The notes below the pieces were generated by a model. That model saw only the letters and a program-made list of their open reading frames with translations. It ran no database searches and was not told where the DNA came from. From Phascolarctos cinereus (taxonomy: Eukaryota > Chordata > Mammalia > Diprotodontia > Phascolarctidae): 64,000 nt of DNA. The DNA is taken from NCBI RefSeq assembly GCF_002099425.1, contig NW_018343984.1:14327001-14391000 (forward strand), in the 5' to 3' direction. Of this stretch, positions 12,085 through 22,814 are shown in pieces. The position numbers were made by a program, and so were the translations under genes. Each line of letters begins with the position of its first letter. Positions within the stretch are counted from its first letter, which is position 1.

Positions 12085-12330
12085 CCTTAGACTCAGGAAG
12101 ACTTGGGCTCAAGTCCCTCCTCAGAGTCAACAAAGTAATAATGGATAGAACTATCAACATGGGTAAGAGAGAGCCAAGTTCAAATTCTTCCTCAGAAACT
12201 TATTAGCTGTGTAACTCTAAGCAGGACACTTTATTTGTGCAGGCTTCAGTTTCCTCATGTGTACAGTAAGCAGAGTAGAGTTGATGACCATTGAGGACCT
12301 TGGTAGTATTAAATCTATAATATTCTAACC
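12085..12330 (+). repeat. MIR-like SINE
   Basis: Contains gagccaagttcaaattcttc, ttagctgtgtaactctaagc and ttcagtttcctcatgtgtac. Partner at 59690-59930. Confidence 0.65.
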
Positions 12331-12829
12331 CATACAGGCTGTGAAATTATAAAACCAATCAGAAAGGCACTGTGCACAATATATAAAAAGGGGCATGATA
12401 TGCAGCAGAAGCATGCAGGGCAACCAGGTGCAATAATCTTGAATGTGGGCTCCATTCTGGCAAAGCCAGATATTTCTGTTGATTTATTTTAACACAATGA
12501 GACAAAAAGTTGTTAGTCATCCACTTAGGGGATTCTTATAACACAGACAAAGAGCTACAAATTGATTTTTTTGACTCCCATTATGGAGGGTTTTCCACAT
12601 TTTGATGTAATAACACTTTCTCAAGATTTTTGCTCTTAATGTGAAGTAAAATTATAGAATTCTCTTAGTGATCCTGCGGCTCAACTCCCTCACTTTACCA
12701 ATGAGGGAGCTGAAAGAAACAAAAGGTATGTTTAGAGGGTGGCAACTGGACATACACCATATGGTATTTCTATGGTAAGTATTGTATATATTTGCATAGT
12801 AAGTAATTTATATATAGTAAGAATGGGAT

Positions 12830-13560
12830 AAAGACAAAGGTGGATGAGGACTAAGAAATCATAGACGATTTTGTAGACACAAATTTCAATAGAGAGGAAC
12901 AGATGGAGCCCCGATCATCGGAACTTAAGTGGCATTAAAGTGAAGGGCATGAAGTTTAACAGTGAAGGGGGAAAAAGAGAAGGCCTGATCCTGTACTCAA
13001 GGTAAATTTTATTGGCATTGCATGGGACACCTAACAGTGTTTGTGGGAATGGAGGAAGAAATCAGTAGAGACAGAGACTAAAGATATCTAAGAGGGAGAG
13101 CAAGGAGGGCCAATGGAACAAGGTACTAGATGGAATGAAAGGGAAGGCATCCAGGTCATTGAGGAGAGATTGGCTTTGGCCTAACAGCACTGCTGTTTCT
13201 TCTGATACAAGGGGAAGGACATGGGTGAGAGACCAGAAAACATGACACATGGCTTCAACTTTTTCTGAAGACGATGTCATGTACGATGACTGGAGAGATA
13301 TAGATGAGAAGCTGGGGTCCCAAAGAGTTGGGAAAATGGCTGGAACAGATGCTGTGAGGGATGTGCTGGAGAATCAAGAAAGAGTAATTGCAGCAAGCAT
13401 AGTAAAGGTCTGGCTGAAGTGCATGTGGCATATGCTCGTAAGGGGAGACCACTGTCTCAGGGCTGTCTGTCCCAGTTCTCCATTCCTCAGGAGCTGGAGC
13501 AGAAATGTTGAGAGTTAGTCAGTGTTGGCAAGTAAAAGGATGATGACAGTGGAAGGCCAA
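12830..13560 (+). repeat. Copy of long unnamed repeat in intron 7
   Basis: Purine-rich repeat with blocks such as aagagttgggaaaatggct and gagaatcaagaaagagtaat. Partner at 60410-61000, which is shorter around 60540. The frame at 13249-13518 is not a gene. Confidence 0.5.
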
Positions 13561-13834
13561 AGGGGCAAGAGATTGTGGAGCATTGGATAGGGGAGTCAGA
13601 GGGGGATTAAGAGATCAGAGGACATAGCACAGAAAAAGATCAAGGTTAGGAGGAGTGACTGTGAGTGACATGTGGAAATACATGAGATCGTAGTTACACA
13701 AAAAATCTTCAAATCTGAGCGTTTTTTACATGGAGCAATTTCAAACACTGGACACATCTAAAGTAGAGCCACTTTGACATAGATTAAGTACTTGGGTCTA
13801 ATACATACATTGTTTTCTATGGCATAAAATTCCC

Positions 13835-14100
13835 CAGAAGAGGCAACAAGCATAGTGAATAGAGTGTCAGTCTCAGTGTGTGGGAAACCTGTGCTCAACT
13901 CTGTTTCTGACCCCATAATGACTGCAGGCAAGTCAGTCAACCACCCTGAGCATCAATTTCCTAACTTATAAAATGGAGATATTAGTACCCTTAGTACTAG
14001 TACCTACCTCATATCATAAATGGGAAACTCAAATGAGATTGTTGACATAAAGTGCTTTGCACGCTTGAAAGCACTACAAAATGCCAATCATTATTATGGT
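13835..14100 (+). repeat. MIR-like SINE
   Basis: Contains gtgaatagagtgtcagtctc, atcaatttcctaacttataa and aaagtgctttgcacgcttga. Partner at 61285-61540. Confidence 0.7.
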
Positions 14101-14254
14101 CAAGTGCCCTGGTCACACAGGTACAGTTAGGGGTAGCAGCCCTTGTGCTCCACTGGTATCATCCCAATGTCTCAACAGCTCAAGGAAGGCCCCTAGCACA
14201 TTGAATGGCTCCCCTGTGGTAAACAAGTAGAAGAATACAGACAAGAGTCATACA

Positions 14255-14490
14255 GGTAGTTAAGGTAATAAGCATTTCTTAAGTGCCAGGCACTGTGCTA
14301 AGCATTTCACAAATATTATCTCATTTGATCCACGCAATAACCCTGGGAGGAAGGTTGTATTGTTAGCTATATTTTACAGATGAAGAAACTGAGGCAGACT
14401 GAGGTTACTTGACTTGCCCAGCATCACACAACTAGGATGGTCAGATTTGAATTTAATCCCAACTCTCTCCACTGCCCTACCTTCCTGCTG
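14255..14490 (-). repeat. MIR/CORE-like SINE
   Basis: Reverse copy with agtgccaggcactgtgctaa, tattatctcatttgat and gatgaagaaactgaggcag. Partner at 61695-61925. Confidence 0.7.
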
Positions 14491-15441
14491 ATATAGACAA
14501 GGATGGGTTGTGATTTGCATCATTGGAGGGGATATTCACATAGATGGAATTCCAGATCCATTGGTGTATTGCAATATAACATTTCCTGTAAAGCCAGTTT
14601 TGGTTCACAGATAGAATATTGAGAAAGGCCAGATCTCAACTTCTGCTACTCACAGTTTTAAGTGTGACCCTGCAGAAGTCACTGAAAATCAAAGTATCTC
14701 AGACAACTTCCTAAGGCTTATCATCTGGTTTAGTGGAGGGAGGTCCTACCCCACGATTCCCATCCTAATCCCTGAACTGAGTGCTAGTAGTCATGCCTTT
14801 GCTTCTGAGTGTCCAGTTTGGCAGCTCATGTAGAGCATGGTTTCCCAAAGCCTGTGTTGGAGAACACTCTCTATTATGAAGGGGATTAGCCAAATAAAGC
14901 AGGCGAGAGGAAGCACAGGAGCACAGAGTTGGAGCTAGAGGAGACCTCACAGGCCACCTGTATCTTCCTTTTGCAGATGAGGAAACTGAGACCCACAGGG
15001 CCTCAGACTCTTCCCACCATATCATGTCTCCTCTAAGGTTCCTAAGCTTCCTCCTCTCTAGCCCTCCCAGGAATAACAAAAGAATCAGAAACAATTCCAT
15101 GCACATAGTGGGTGTTCATCTGTCCAGTGTCTCCTCAGCCTCCATGTGTGATAGATCCACAAAGAACAGATACCCTGGCTGGGACTGAATACCAGTGTAC
15201 AGAAGCCGGGTCACTCGCATTCACCAGAACAGCCCTGCTTCCAAATGGCAGCATCAGCTGTGACAGATTGAAAAATTTTACCTTGACCTCTCAGACTGAG
15301 GCTGTATTCCTACTAGCTGTAGAATGGCTGCAGTTTATGAAAGAATATGAAACTTTATAAAAACATAACTTTGGTAAGACTATTAATTTGTCACTACCCT
15401 GTGCCAATTATTTAACTTCTGTTAATATGATCGTACTTTAG

Positions 15442-15548
15442 GAGGTGTGCAGACAGTTGCTACAGACAATGCCCAGAACAATGGGCTCATTGATGCATTC
15501 AGTGCCCTCTCATCAGGAAATGGACTGATCACTCAACGGTGTGTCTGG
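15442..15548 (+). pseudogene. CLCA4: CLCA copy A exon 9
   Basis: Acceptor tactttag, donor gtcagt; 107 bases entering in phase 1 as in B. It encodes [20 protein letters not shown], then SALSSGNGLITQR. Exon 8 is missing upstream, so splicing exon 7 (phase 0) to this exon (phase 1) would break the frame. Confidence 0.88.
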
Positions 15549-15589
15549 GTCAGTTTGCATTTCTCCTTTTCTACATTTGTGTTATATAG

Positions 15590-15790
15590 GATCATAGCAT
15601 TCTAGGATCAGTGATTCAGAGTATAGAAGGACCTCTGAGGTTCATGGAATCATACATCATAGATATGAAGTTCGAAAGAATATCAACGTCATCCAATTGA
15701 AACTATACATTTTACTGTTGAGGGAAATAAGGAAAATGGACTTGCTGAAGGTTACGTATGTCTTGAATGGCCATGATGGGATATCAGCTT
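15590..15790 (-). repeat. Reverse MIR/L3-like fragment in intron 9
   Basis: Degenerate 'gaaggacctctgaggttcat' and 'ttactgttgagggaaataag' blocks. The partner at about 63810-64000 runs into the window edge. Confidence 0.4.
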
Positions 15791-15883
15791 TAATCATTTG
15801 ACTCCACAACCAGCATTATTTCCACTCTACCATGTTGGTTGGGACATTAGGATCAAGGGGGAACTGACAGTGTAAATAAAAGG

Positions 15884-16222
15884 CTATACATACATACATA
15901 CATAAATACATACATACATATATATATATATATACATATATATGTATATATACATATATATGTATATATACATATATATACATATATATGTATATACATA
16001 CATACATACATAAATACATACATACATATATATGTATATATATACATATATATGTATACATATATATGTATATATATACATATATATACATATATATGTA
16101 TATATACATATATATGTATATATACATATATATACATATATATGTATATATATACATATATATATATATACATATATATGTATATATATATACATATATA
16201 TGTATATATATGTATATATATC
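15884..16222. repeat. AT-rich (TACATATATATG)n / (CATA)n tandem repeat
   Basis: About 340 bases of alternating catacata, tatata and tacatatatatgtata units. These are largely self-complementary (cruciform-prone). All YIYIYI-type ORFs on both strands come from this repeat. Confidence 0.95.
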
Positions 16223-16224
16223 TT

Positions 16225-16485
16225 AACAAGGTTTTTTAAGCACCTAATATATGTCAGGCACAAATTTTCAAATATTATCTCATTCAATTTTCACAGCAAT
16301 TCTGGGAAGAAGGTATTATTATTAGTCCCATTTTACACATTAGGAAACTGAGGCAGACAGAGGTTAAGTGACTTGCCCAAGATGACATGGCTAATTAGTG
16401 TTGGAGGCCAAATTTAAATTCAGGTCCCTCTGACTCCAAGCATAGGGCTGTATGTTCTGCACCACCTAGCTGCCTCTAGACTGTG
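16225..16485 (-). repeat. MIR/CORE-like SINE
   Basis: Reverse copy with taggaaactgaggcagacag, gttaagtgacttgcccaaga and caccacctagctgcct. It abuts the AT-rich repeat, whose tract may have grown from the SINE tail. Confidence 0.75.
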
Positions 16486-16894
16486 AACATTTTTGCTGGC
16501 TGTCTAGGCTTGGTTAAATTTTTTTTTTAAAAATTTTAAACATCATAATGCTTATTTACATGATGCTCTAATGGTCCTACTGTATATGAAACAAGTTCTC
16601 CACCCAGCCTGCTTTGACAAAGTTGTCCAGTTCTGATGGCTCCTTCCAGAACCTTGGAGGATAGAGACAATGAATTTTATGCATTCTGCTATCGGTGGTG
16701 AACTCTATTTGCACATTTCCATGCCCTATTCCCTTCACCTTGCCATTCCATGACCATTAAAGACCTCCCAATTCATTCTCTCTACTGGATCTCTAGCTAT
16801 ATCATAACTTCTCTACAGATCCACAATATTTTAGCACCTTGAAGGTCGTCTGAATCCAATCCCAAGGCCAACATTTAAATCTTTTTGAATAATC

Positions 16895-17160
16895 CACAAC
16901 AGGTCAGTTAGCTGGTACAGCAGACACAATGCTAGGCCTGAAGTCAAAAAGACTCCTTTATGAGTTCATATCTGAACTCAGACATTAGCTGTGTGATGTT
17001 GGGCAAGTCATTTAACCCTGTTTACCTCAGTTTCCTCATCTTTCAAATGATCGAGAGAAGGAAATGGCAAACCACTCCAGTAGCTTTGCCAAGAAAATCC
17101 TGAATGGGGTCATAAAGCATGGGACAAAACTGAAAAGTCTCAACAACAACAACAAGGATC
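16895..17160 (+). repeat. SINE with RTE-type 3' tail
   Basis: Head gttagctggtacagcagaca, middle tgttgggcaagtcatttaac and 3' part agaaggaaatggcaaaccac, then atggggtcataaagcatggg and (CAA)n. The 3' end resembles the RTE tail at 53325-53370, as expected for a SINE mobilised by RTE. Confidence 0.75.
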
Positions 17161-17289
17161 CATAACAGGCAGAATTTCCCAAGTAAGCATTAGGAAGATG
17201 AAAATGGATGTCAAAGTCAAATTTGTTTTTTAAAAAAAGGATGACATATGTCCCTTTTTTCTATTTTGCTATACCTTGTTATAATTATT

Positions 17290-19060
17290 ATCAATAATCA
17301 ATCAACAAACATTTATTCAGCACTTACTATGTGTCAGGCACTGTCCTAAACATTGGAGGCACAAATTAAAAATGATACGGGCCCTGCCTGCAATGAGCTT
17401 ACATTTTTACTCAGGGAAAACGCCATGATCAGATATACTTAAATGCAAAACACATACAGAGTATTCAAAATGGAAGGCAGACATGAAGGCACTATAAGCT
17501 GCGAAGGAAAGCAAGTAGCAAAGTACAAACAAACACATTTTGCCCATCCTCCTGTGCCAGCCATTTTCCTCAACAGTGGGCATAATGTCAGAAAGATAAA
17601 GGCCAGAGTGAAGCATCATCACATCTGAGTCTGGCTGCATGAAGCAGCTTCCAGCATTCAGGAGAGCCCAGCCCCTGGGTAGGAGCTCCAAAACAGAATA
17701 GCTTCATTTCTCTAGGGCATATTAGATTTAGATTTAATAAGCATTTATTAAGTATCTGCCATGTGCCAGAGGTTTTACAAAGGAAAAAAAATGACAAGAG
17801 ATTGTGATGAAAGCTAAGAGAGAAGAAGGAACTGAGGATGACAGCAAAGGTGTGTGTCTGCATGACTGGGAGGACTGACTGGGGCAGCCCTCTACAGTAT
17901 TAGGAAAGTTACAAAGAGGGGAGACTTTGGGGGTAAAATAACGAGTTCAAGTTTAGACATGTTGAATTTCAGATCTGTGAGACATCCAGTTTGAGATATC
18001 AAATGGCCAGCTGAAGATGTGAGTCTGGAGGTCGGCAGAAGGATCAGGGTTGGATCAATAGATTTGAGAATCACCAGCCAAGAGACAGTAATTGAATCCA
18101 TGGGAGCTAATGAAATCACTAAGTGAAATAGTATAGAGGAAGAAGAAAAGATCCAGGACAGAGACCTGAAACCCATGATTAGCAGGCATGACCTGGATGA
18201 GGATTCTGCAGAGGAGACTAAGAAGAAGTGATCAGACATGTGGGAGCAGTACCAGGAGAGAACAGTATCATGGAAAACCACAGACAAGAAAAAAATCAAG
18301 AAGAGGCTGATGAGCAGTGTCTCTGGCTATGGGGAGGTCAGGAAGGCTGAGGATTGAGACAAGGTCATTGGATGAGGCAGTCAGGAAACCGGTAATAACT
18401 ACGGTAACGTTGGAGAGAGAAGTTTTCAGTCGAATGATGATGTTGGGAGTCAGACTGTAGAGTATTAAAAAGAGAGTGAGAGGAAAGGGAGAAGAAACAC
18501 TGATTGTAGACAGCCTCCTCAAGGAGTTTAGCTGCAAAAGTGAGAAGATGTATGGGATGATAGCTCATGGGGATGGACAGATCAGATGAAGATTTTTTCA
18601 GGATGGAGGAGACATGGGTATGTCTGTAGTAGAGAAGGATCCAATGAGACAAGGAGATTCAAGATGAATGAGAGCATGAGAATGATGGAAGGCACAAATT
18701 GCTGAAGGAGACAGGACAGAAGTGGATTTCTCATGCATGGAGAGGATTTTGCCTTGGCAAGGAGAAGAGCCATCTCTTCATGTGAGACTGGTGAAACAAA
18801 TAGTGGAAGAAGGCATATTTGAGGTGTGAAATGAAAAGGAAGAGAAGGAAAAGGGAGCTCTCAAAGAATGACTTCAGTTTTTTTCACTGAAATATTAGGC
18901 AAGATTTTCAGAGGGAGCCATGGGAGGTTTAAGGAGAGATGAAAAGATTTGGAGGAGCCTTTGTGGTGAGTGGGAGAGTGAGGTAATTGGGAGGAATAAA
19001 AGGATGACATGACCAGGCTAGGCCAGGTAAGACCAGTGTGGTAGGGGTGGTTCAGTGGAA
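17290..19060 (+). repeat. Two copies of the long unnamed repeat
   Basis: Starts at about 17300 (cagcacttactatgtgtcag) and again at about 17720 (taagcatttattaagtatct). It continues through gagttcaagtttagacatgt, tgagaatcaccagccaagag and gaggagacatgggtatgtct to about 19060. This is the longest run of the family here. No open frame with recognisable features. Confidence 0.6.
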
Positions 19061-19134
19061 AGAAATCTTGGATTCTGCTGATGCCATCCCTTTGAGATTA
19101 TCTTACATTTGTACTGTAAGTATGTTGTGTGCAA

Positions 19135-20995
19135 TTTTTTTTCCTTTTTTTAAAAAATAATTTATTTCTTTTTAGTTTTCAATATTCACTTACATAAGAT
19201 TTTGAGTTTTAAATTTTCTCCCCCTCTCTCCTCCCTCCTCCCCAAGGTGGCATGTAATCTGATAGAGGCTCTACTTACACATTCATATTAAACACATTTT
19301 CACATTAGTCATGATGTACAGAATTAAAACAAATGGGAGGAAAAACAAGAAAGAAGAAATAAAAGAAAACAACAAAAGAAAAGGAGAGCAAATAGTACTC
19401 TTCCATTTGAATTCAGACTCCATGGTTCTTTTTGTGGATGTGGATAACATTTTCCATCACGGGTCATTTGGAATTCTCTTAGATCCTTGTATTGCTGAGA
19501 GGAGCTAAGTCTATCAAAGTCAATCATCACACAATGTGACTGTTACTGTGTACAATGTTCTCCCGCTTCTGCTCATTTCACTCAGCATCAGTTCATATAA
19601 GTCTTTCCAGGTTTTTCTAAAGTCTGCTTGCTCATTATTTTTTATGCCACAACAGTATCCCATTACATTCATGTACCACAATTTCTTCAGCCATTCCTCA
19701 ATTGATGGGCATCCCTTTAATTTCCAGTTCTTGGCCACCACAAAAAGAGCTGCTATAAATATTTTTGTACATGTGAGTCTTTTTCCCATTTTCATGATCT
19801 CTTTGGGATACAGACCTAGCAGTCATATGGCTGGGTGAAAGGAAATGCACAATTTTATAGCCCTTTGGGCATAGTTCCAAATTGCTCTCCAGAATGGTTG
19901 GATCAGTTCACAAATCCACCAACAATGCATTAGTGTTCCAATTTTCTCACATCTTCTCCAACATTTCTCATTTTTCTGTTTTGTCATGTTAGGCAAGCTA
20001 ATAGGTGTGATGTGGTACCTCAGAGTCATCTCGATTTGCATTTCTCTAATCAATAGTGATTTAGAACATTTTTTCATATGATTACAAATAGCTTTAATTT
20101 CTTTCTCTGAAAACTGTCTATTGATATCCTTTGACCATTTATCAACTGGGAAATAACTTGTATTCTTATAAATTTGACTCAGTTCTCTCTCTATTTTACA
20201 AATGAGGTCTTCATCAGAGACACTGGCTGTAAAAATTGTTTCCCAGGTTTCTGCTTCCATTCTAATCTTGGTTGCATTGGCTTTGTTTCTTAAAAAACTT
20301 TTTACTTTAATGTAATCAAAATCATCCATTTTGCATTTCATGATGTTCTCTATATTTTGTTTGGTCATATGTTCTTCCCTTCTCCATAGATCTGATAGGC
20401 AAACTACTCCTTGCTCTCCTAATTTGCTTATAGTTTCAGTCTTTATGTCTAAATCATGTATGCATTTTGACTTTATCTTGGTACACGGTGTAAGATCTTG
20501 GTCTCTGCTTACTTTCTGCCCTACTATTTTTCAGTTTTCTCAGCAGTTTTTGTTAAATAGTGAGTTTTCATCCCAGAAGGTGGAGTCTTTGGATTTATCA
20601 AATAGTGAATTACTATAGTCATTGGCAGTTGTGTCTTGCATACTTATATCCATTCTACTGGTCCACCATTCTCTTTCTTAGCCAGTACTGAGTAGTTTTG
20701 ATGATTGCTGCTTTATAATAAAATTCAAGATATAGTATAGCTAGACCACCTTCCCTTGCATTTCTTTTCATTAGTTCTCTTGATATTCTGGATTTTTTGT
20801 TCTTCCAGATGAATTTTGTTATTGTGTTTTCTAGCTCTATAAAATAATTTTTGGTAGTTTGATTGGTATGGTACTAAATAAGTAAAATCATTTAGGTACA
20901 ATTGTCATTTTTATTATATTAGCTCAGTCTACCCATGAGCAACTGATATCTTTCCAATTATTTAGATCTGACTTTAGTTGTATGAAACAGCATTT
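19135..20995 (-). mobile_element. 5'-truncated L1 (3' half of ORF2 and 3' UTR)
   Basis: Antisense L1. 3' UTR 19140-19520. ORF2 C-terminal half 19520-20370 includes [56 protein letters not shown] and DFRKTWKDLYELMLSEMSRS. It breaks off at about 20995. Long open stretches suggest moderate age. Confidence 0.88.
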
Positions 20996-21630
20996 TTTCT
21001 TTTTGAATGTTGCTCTCAGTCCTAATCAGAATGTGAGCTCCTTGTAGGCAGAGATTGCTCTAAATATCTGTGCTTTTGCTCAAAATAATCCTTCCACCCA
21101 CCTAAAATCCTGCCTGTCTTCACTGCTTAGAAGCTGACTCAAAATCAAGGAGTTGAATTCAAGAATCTGGCTTAGATGATGGTTTTATTCTCTCCCCTCT
21201 CACAATGGAGAAGATTTGATTTACAAGGGAAGTTGGGTAGAAAAAAGAAGGGAGGGGAGAGAGAGTGAATAAGGGAAACCTGAATATTACCTTGGGCTAA
21301 AAATAAGGGACTTCATTCTAGCCCTGCCTTTCATGTCCTTTGTACCAGGAATATTATTCATGCACATTTGTATAACCATGACATCTGTCTTCTCTCTTGA
21401 TTATCCTATCTCCTAATGGATGCTAACCAGAGGGATAGTGAAGGGGCTTCTAATTTAATTGTTATAGGGAACTTCCAGGTGGAAACCCTCTACATGACGC
21501 ACGTAGAGTTCCTTCTCTGCAATTTATAATCTTTTGTCCATTAAAATGTCCTTCAGAGTAACTGTGATATGTCTTGTGGATGACTTATTCCTTTGTCCAG
21601 TCACTAACTGTTGTCATGTTTTCTTAACAG
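20996..21630 (+). other. End of intron 9, unique sequence
   Basis: No repeat or gene recognised, apart from the pyrimidine-rich acceptor region before exon 10. Confidence 0.6.
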
Positions 21631-21846
21631 CTTGAGAGTAAGGGAGCTACTCTGCAGAATGGGGAGTGGATGAATGGCACAGTTATTGTTGTTAGCACAA
21701 TAGGAAATGACACACTATTTCTTGTCACATGGACAGCACAACAACCCCAAATATTTGTCTCAGACCCCAGTGGGAAAATATATAACACTTTCTCAGTGGA
21801 TGCAAAATCCAAAATGGCACACCTCCAAACACCAAACACTGCCAAG
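21631..21846 (+). pseudogene. CLCA4: CLCA copy A exon 10
   Basis: Acceptor ttcttaacag, donor gtaggg; 216 bases, phase 0, fully open. It encodes LESKGATLQNGEWMNGTVIV, then GNDTLFLVTWTAQQPQIFVS, DPSGKIYNTFSVDAKSKMAH and a final TAK. Strong match to human CLCA4 as recalled (LESKG, DPSG, FTVDATSKMA, PGTAK). Confidence 0.93.
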
Positions 21847-22552
21847 GTAGGGAGCTTTTTCTGTTCTGTTTTCTTAAAATTTTCAGAAAATGGAGCCAAG
21901 ACCTTAATATTAGTATTATAACTTTGTAACTATTCTTGAGTGACAATAGAGTTTTTTAAGTAAAAATATACATTCTTGTTCCACATGTTCTCTTCAAAAT
22001 TTTATGAATTGACCACAAAAAGCCAAGGCTTAAAAATTATATTATAGCAATAAAAGAACTGTTATAAGAGACATCAGAAGGGAAGAAACTGGCCTAGAAC
22101 AAAGGGTTGTTAGGAGGGCAGGTCAGGAAGTTATAGAACCTTCTCTGATTAGTGTGAACATACTTATAACACCCTATTTCCCCATGCAGAAGTTTAGAAC
22201 ATGTGTTCTTACATACAAAATATTTGCCTTGCTTCTGAGGAAGAAATACTATGGCAGGTGCATACGTTGCAAGTCACATTTTTCATAGAAAAGGTATCAG
22301 TAATGAGCAGTATAATGTATACTCTCAGAAAAGCTCTATTCTAGATGCTGCATTAATAGGGAAGAATGGTTTGAAATGACTGTCATACCTTATAGAGAAG
22401 CAAAGTCATACAAACTCTCTAGCAGATGGTTGTCTTCAACTTCACTTGTATAAATCACATAAAATGTTAAGATACATATGGATAAGAGAGAAGACGGGTA
22501 GGGCAGTTCTTAATATTGTTTTGCTTTAATGAATTTCTATTGGATTTTTCAG
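21847..22552 (+). other. Intron 10 of copy A
   Basis: About 700 bases of AT-rich unique intron. No gene or repeat recognised. Confidence 0.6.
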
Positions 22553-22814
22553 GTTGGAACTTGGGCTTATAGCCTTCTGTCAAGTGCAGAAACTCTGACT
22601 CTGACAGTAACTTCTCGTGCTGCAAATCCTAATGTACCCCCCATTACAGTGGATTCTAAAATGAATAAAGACACCAGCACCTTCCCTAGTCCAATGGTTG
22701 TTTATGCAGAAGTTCGCCAAGGATCCCTGCCTATTATAGGAGCCACTGTAACAGCCCTCATTGAATCAGCTGATGGCACAACACTGACTCTACAACTTCT
22801 GGATGATGGTACAG
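22553..22814 (+). pseudogene. CLCA4: CLCA copy A exon 11
   Basis: Acceptor ggatttttcag, donor gtaata; 262 bases, phase 0 to 1, fully open. It encodes [60 protein letters not shown] and LQLLDDGT. This is the CLCA-specific beta-sandwich region after the VWA domain and the segment most like human CLCA4. Confidence 0.94.

Larger units (their letters stand above)
1..15600 (+). repeat. Left duplicon of tandem segmental duplication
   Basis: Sequence from the left edge through exon 9 of copy A aligns in order with 48048-64000. Anchors: 31 to 48048, exon 4 2099 to 48485, exon 5 3657 to 50221, exon 6 10138 to 57581, exon 7 11614 to 59211, exon 9 15442 to 63664. The offset drifts from 46.4 to 48.2 kb through insertions and deletions. 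Introns match as well as exons, so this is a genomic duplication. Confidence 0.92.

Noticed and set aside
14765-15106. 113-codon reverse frame conserved at 62194-62535
   Set aside because: Conservation is explained by the recent duplication or conversion tract; the frame crosses MIR-like sequence and has no family features.
15816-16351. Several 60-144 codon frames on both strands made of Tyr/Ile/Met/His
   Set aside because: All arise from the AT-rich tandem repeat; no real protein.
17892-18652. Overlapping reverse-strand frames of 89-135 codons
   Set aside because: Low-complexity complement of the purine-rich long repeat; no domain, no conservation between copies.
19823-20368. 181-codon reverse-strand frame
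   Set aside because: L1 ORF2 C-terminal region, not a host gene.
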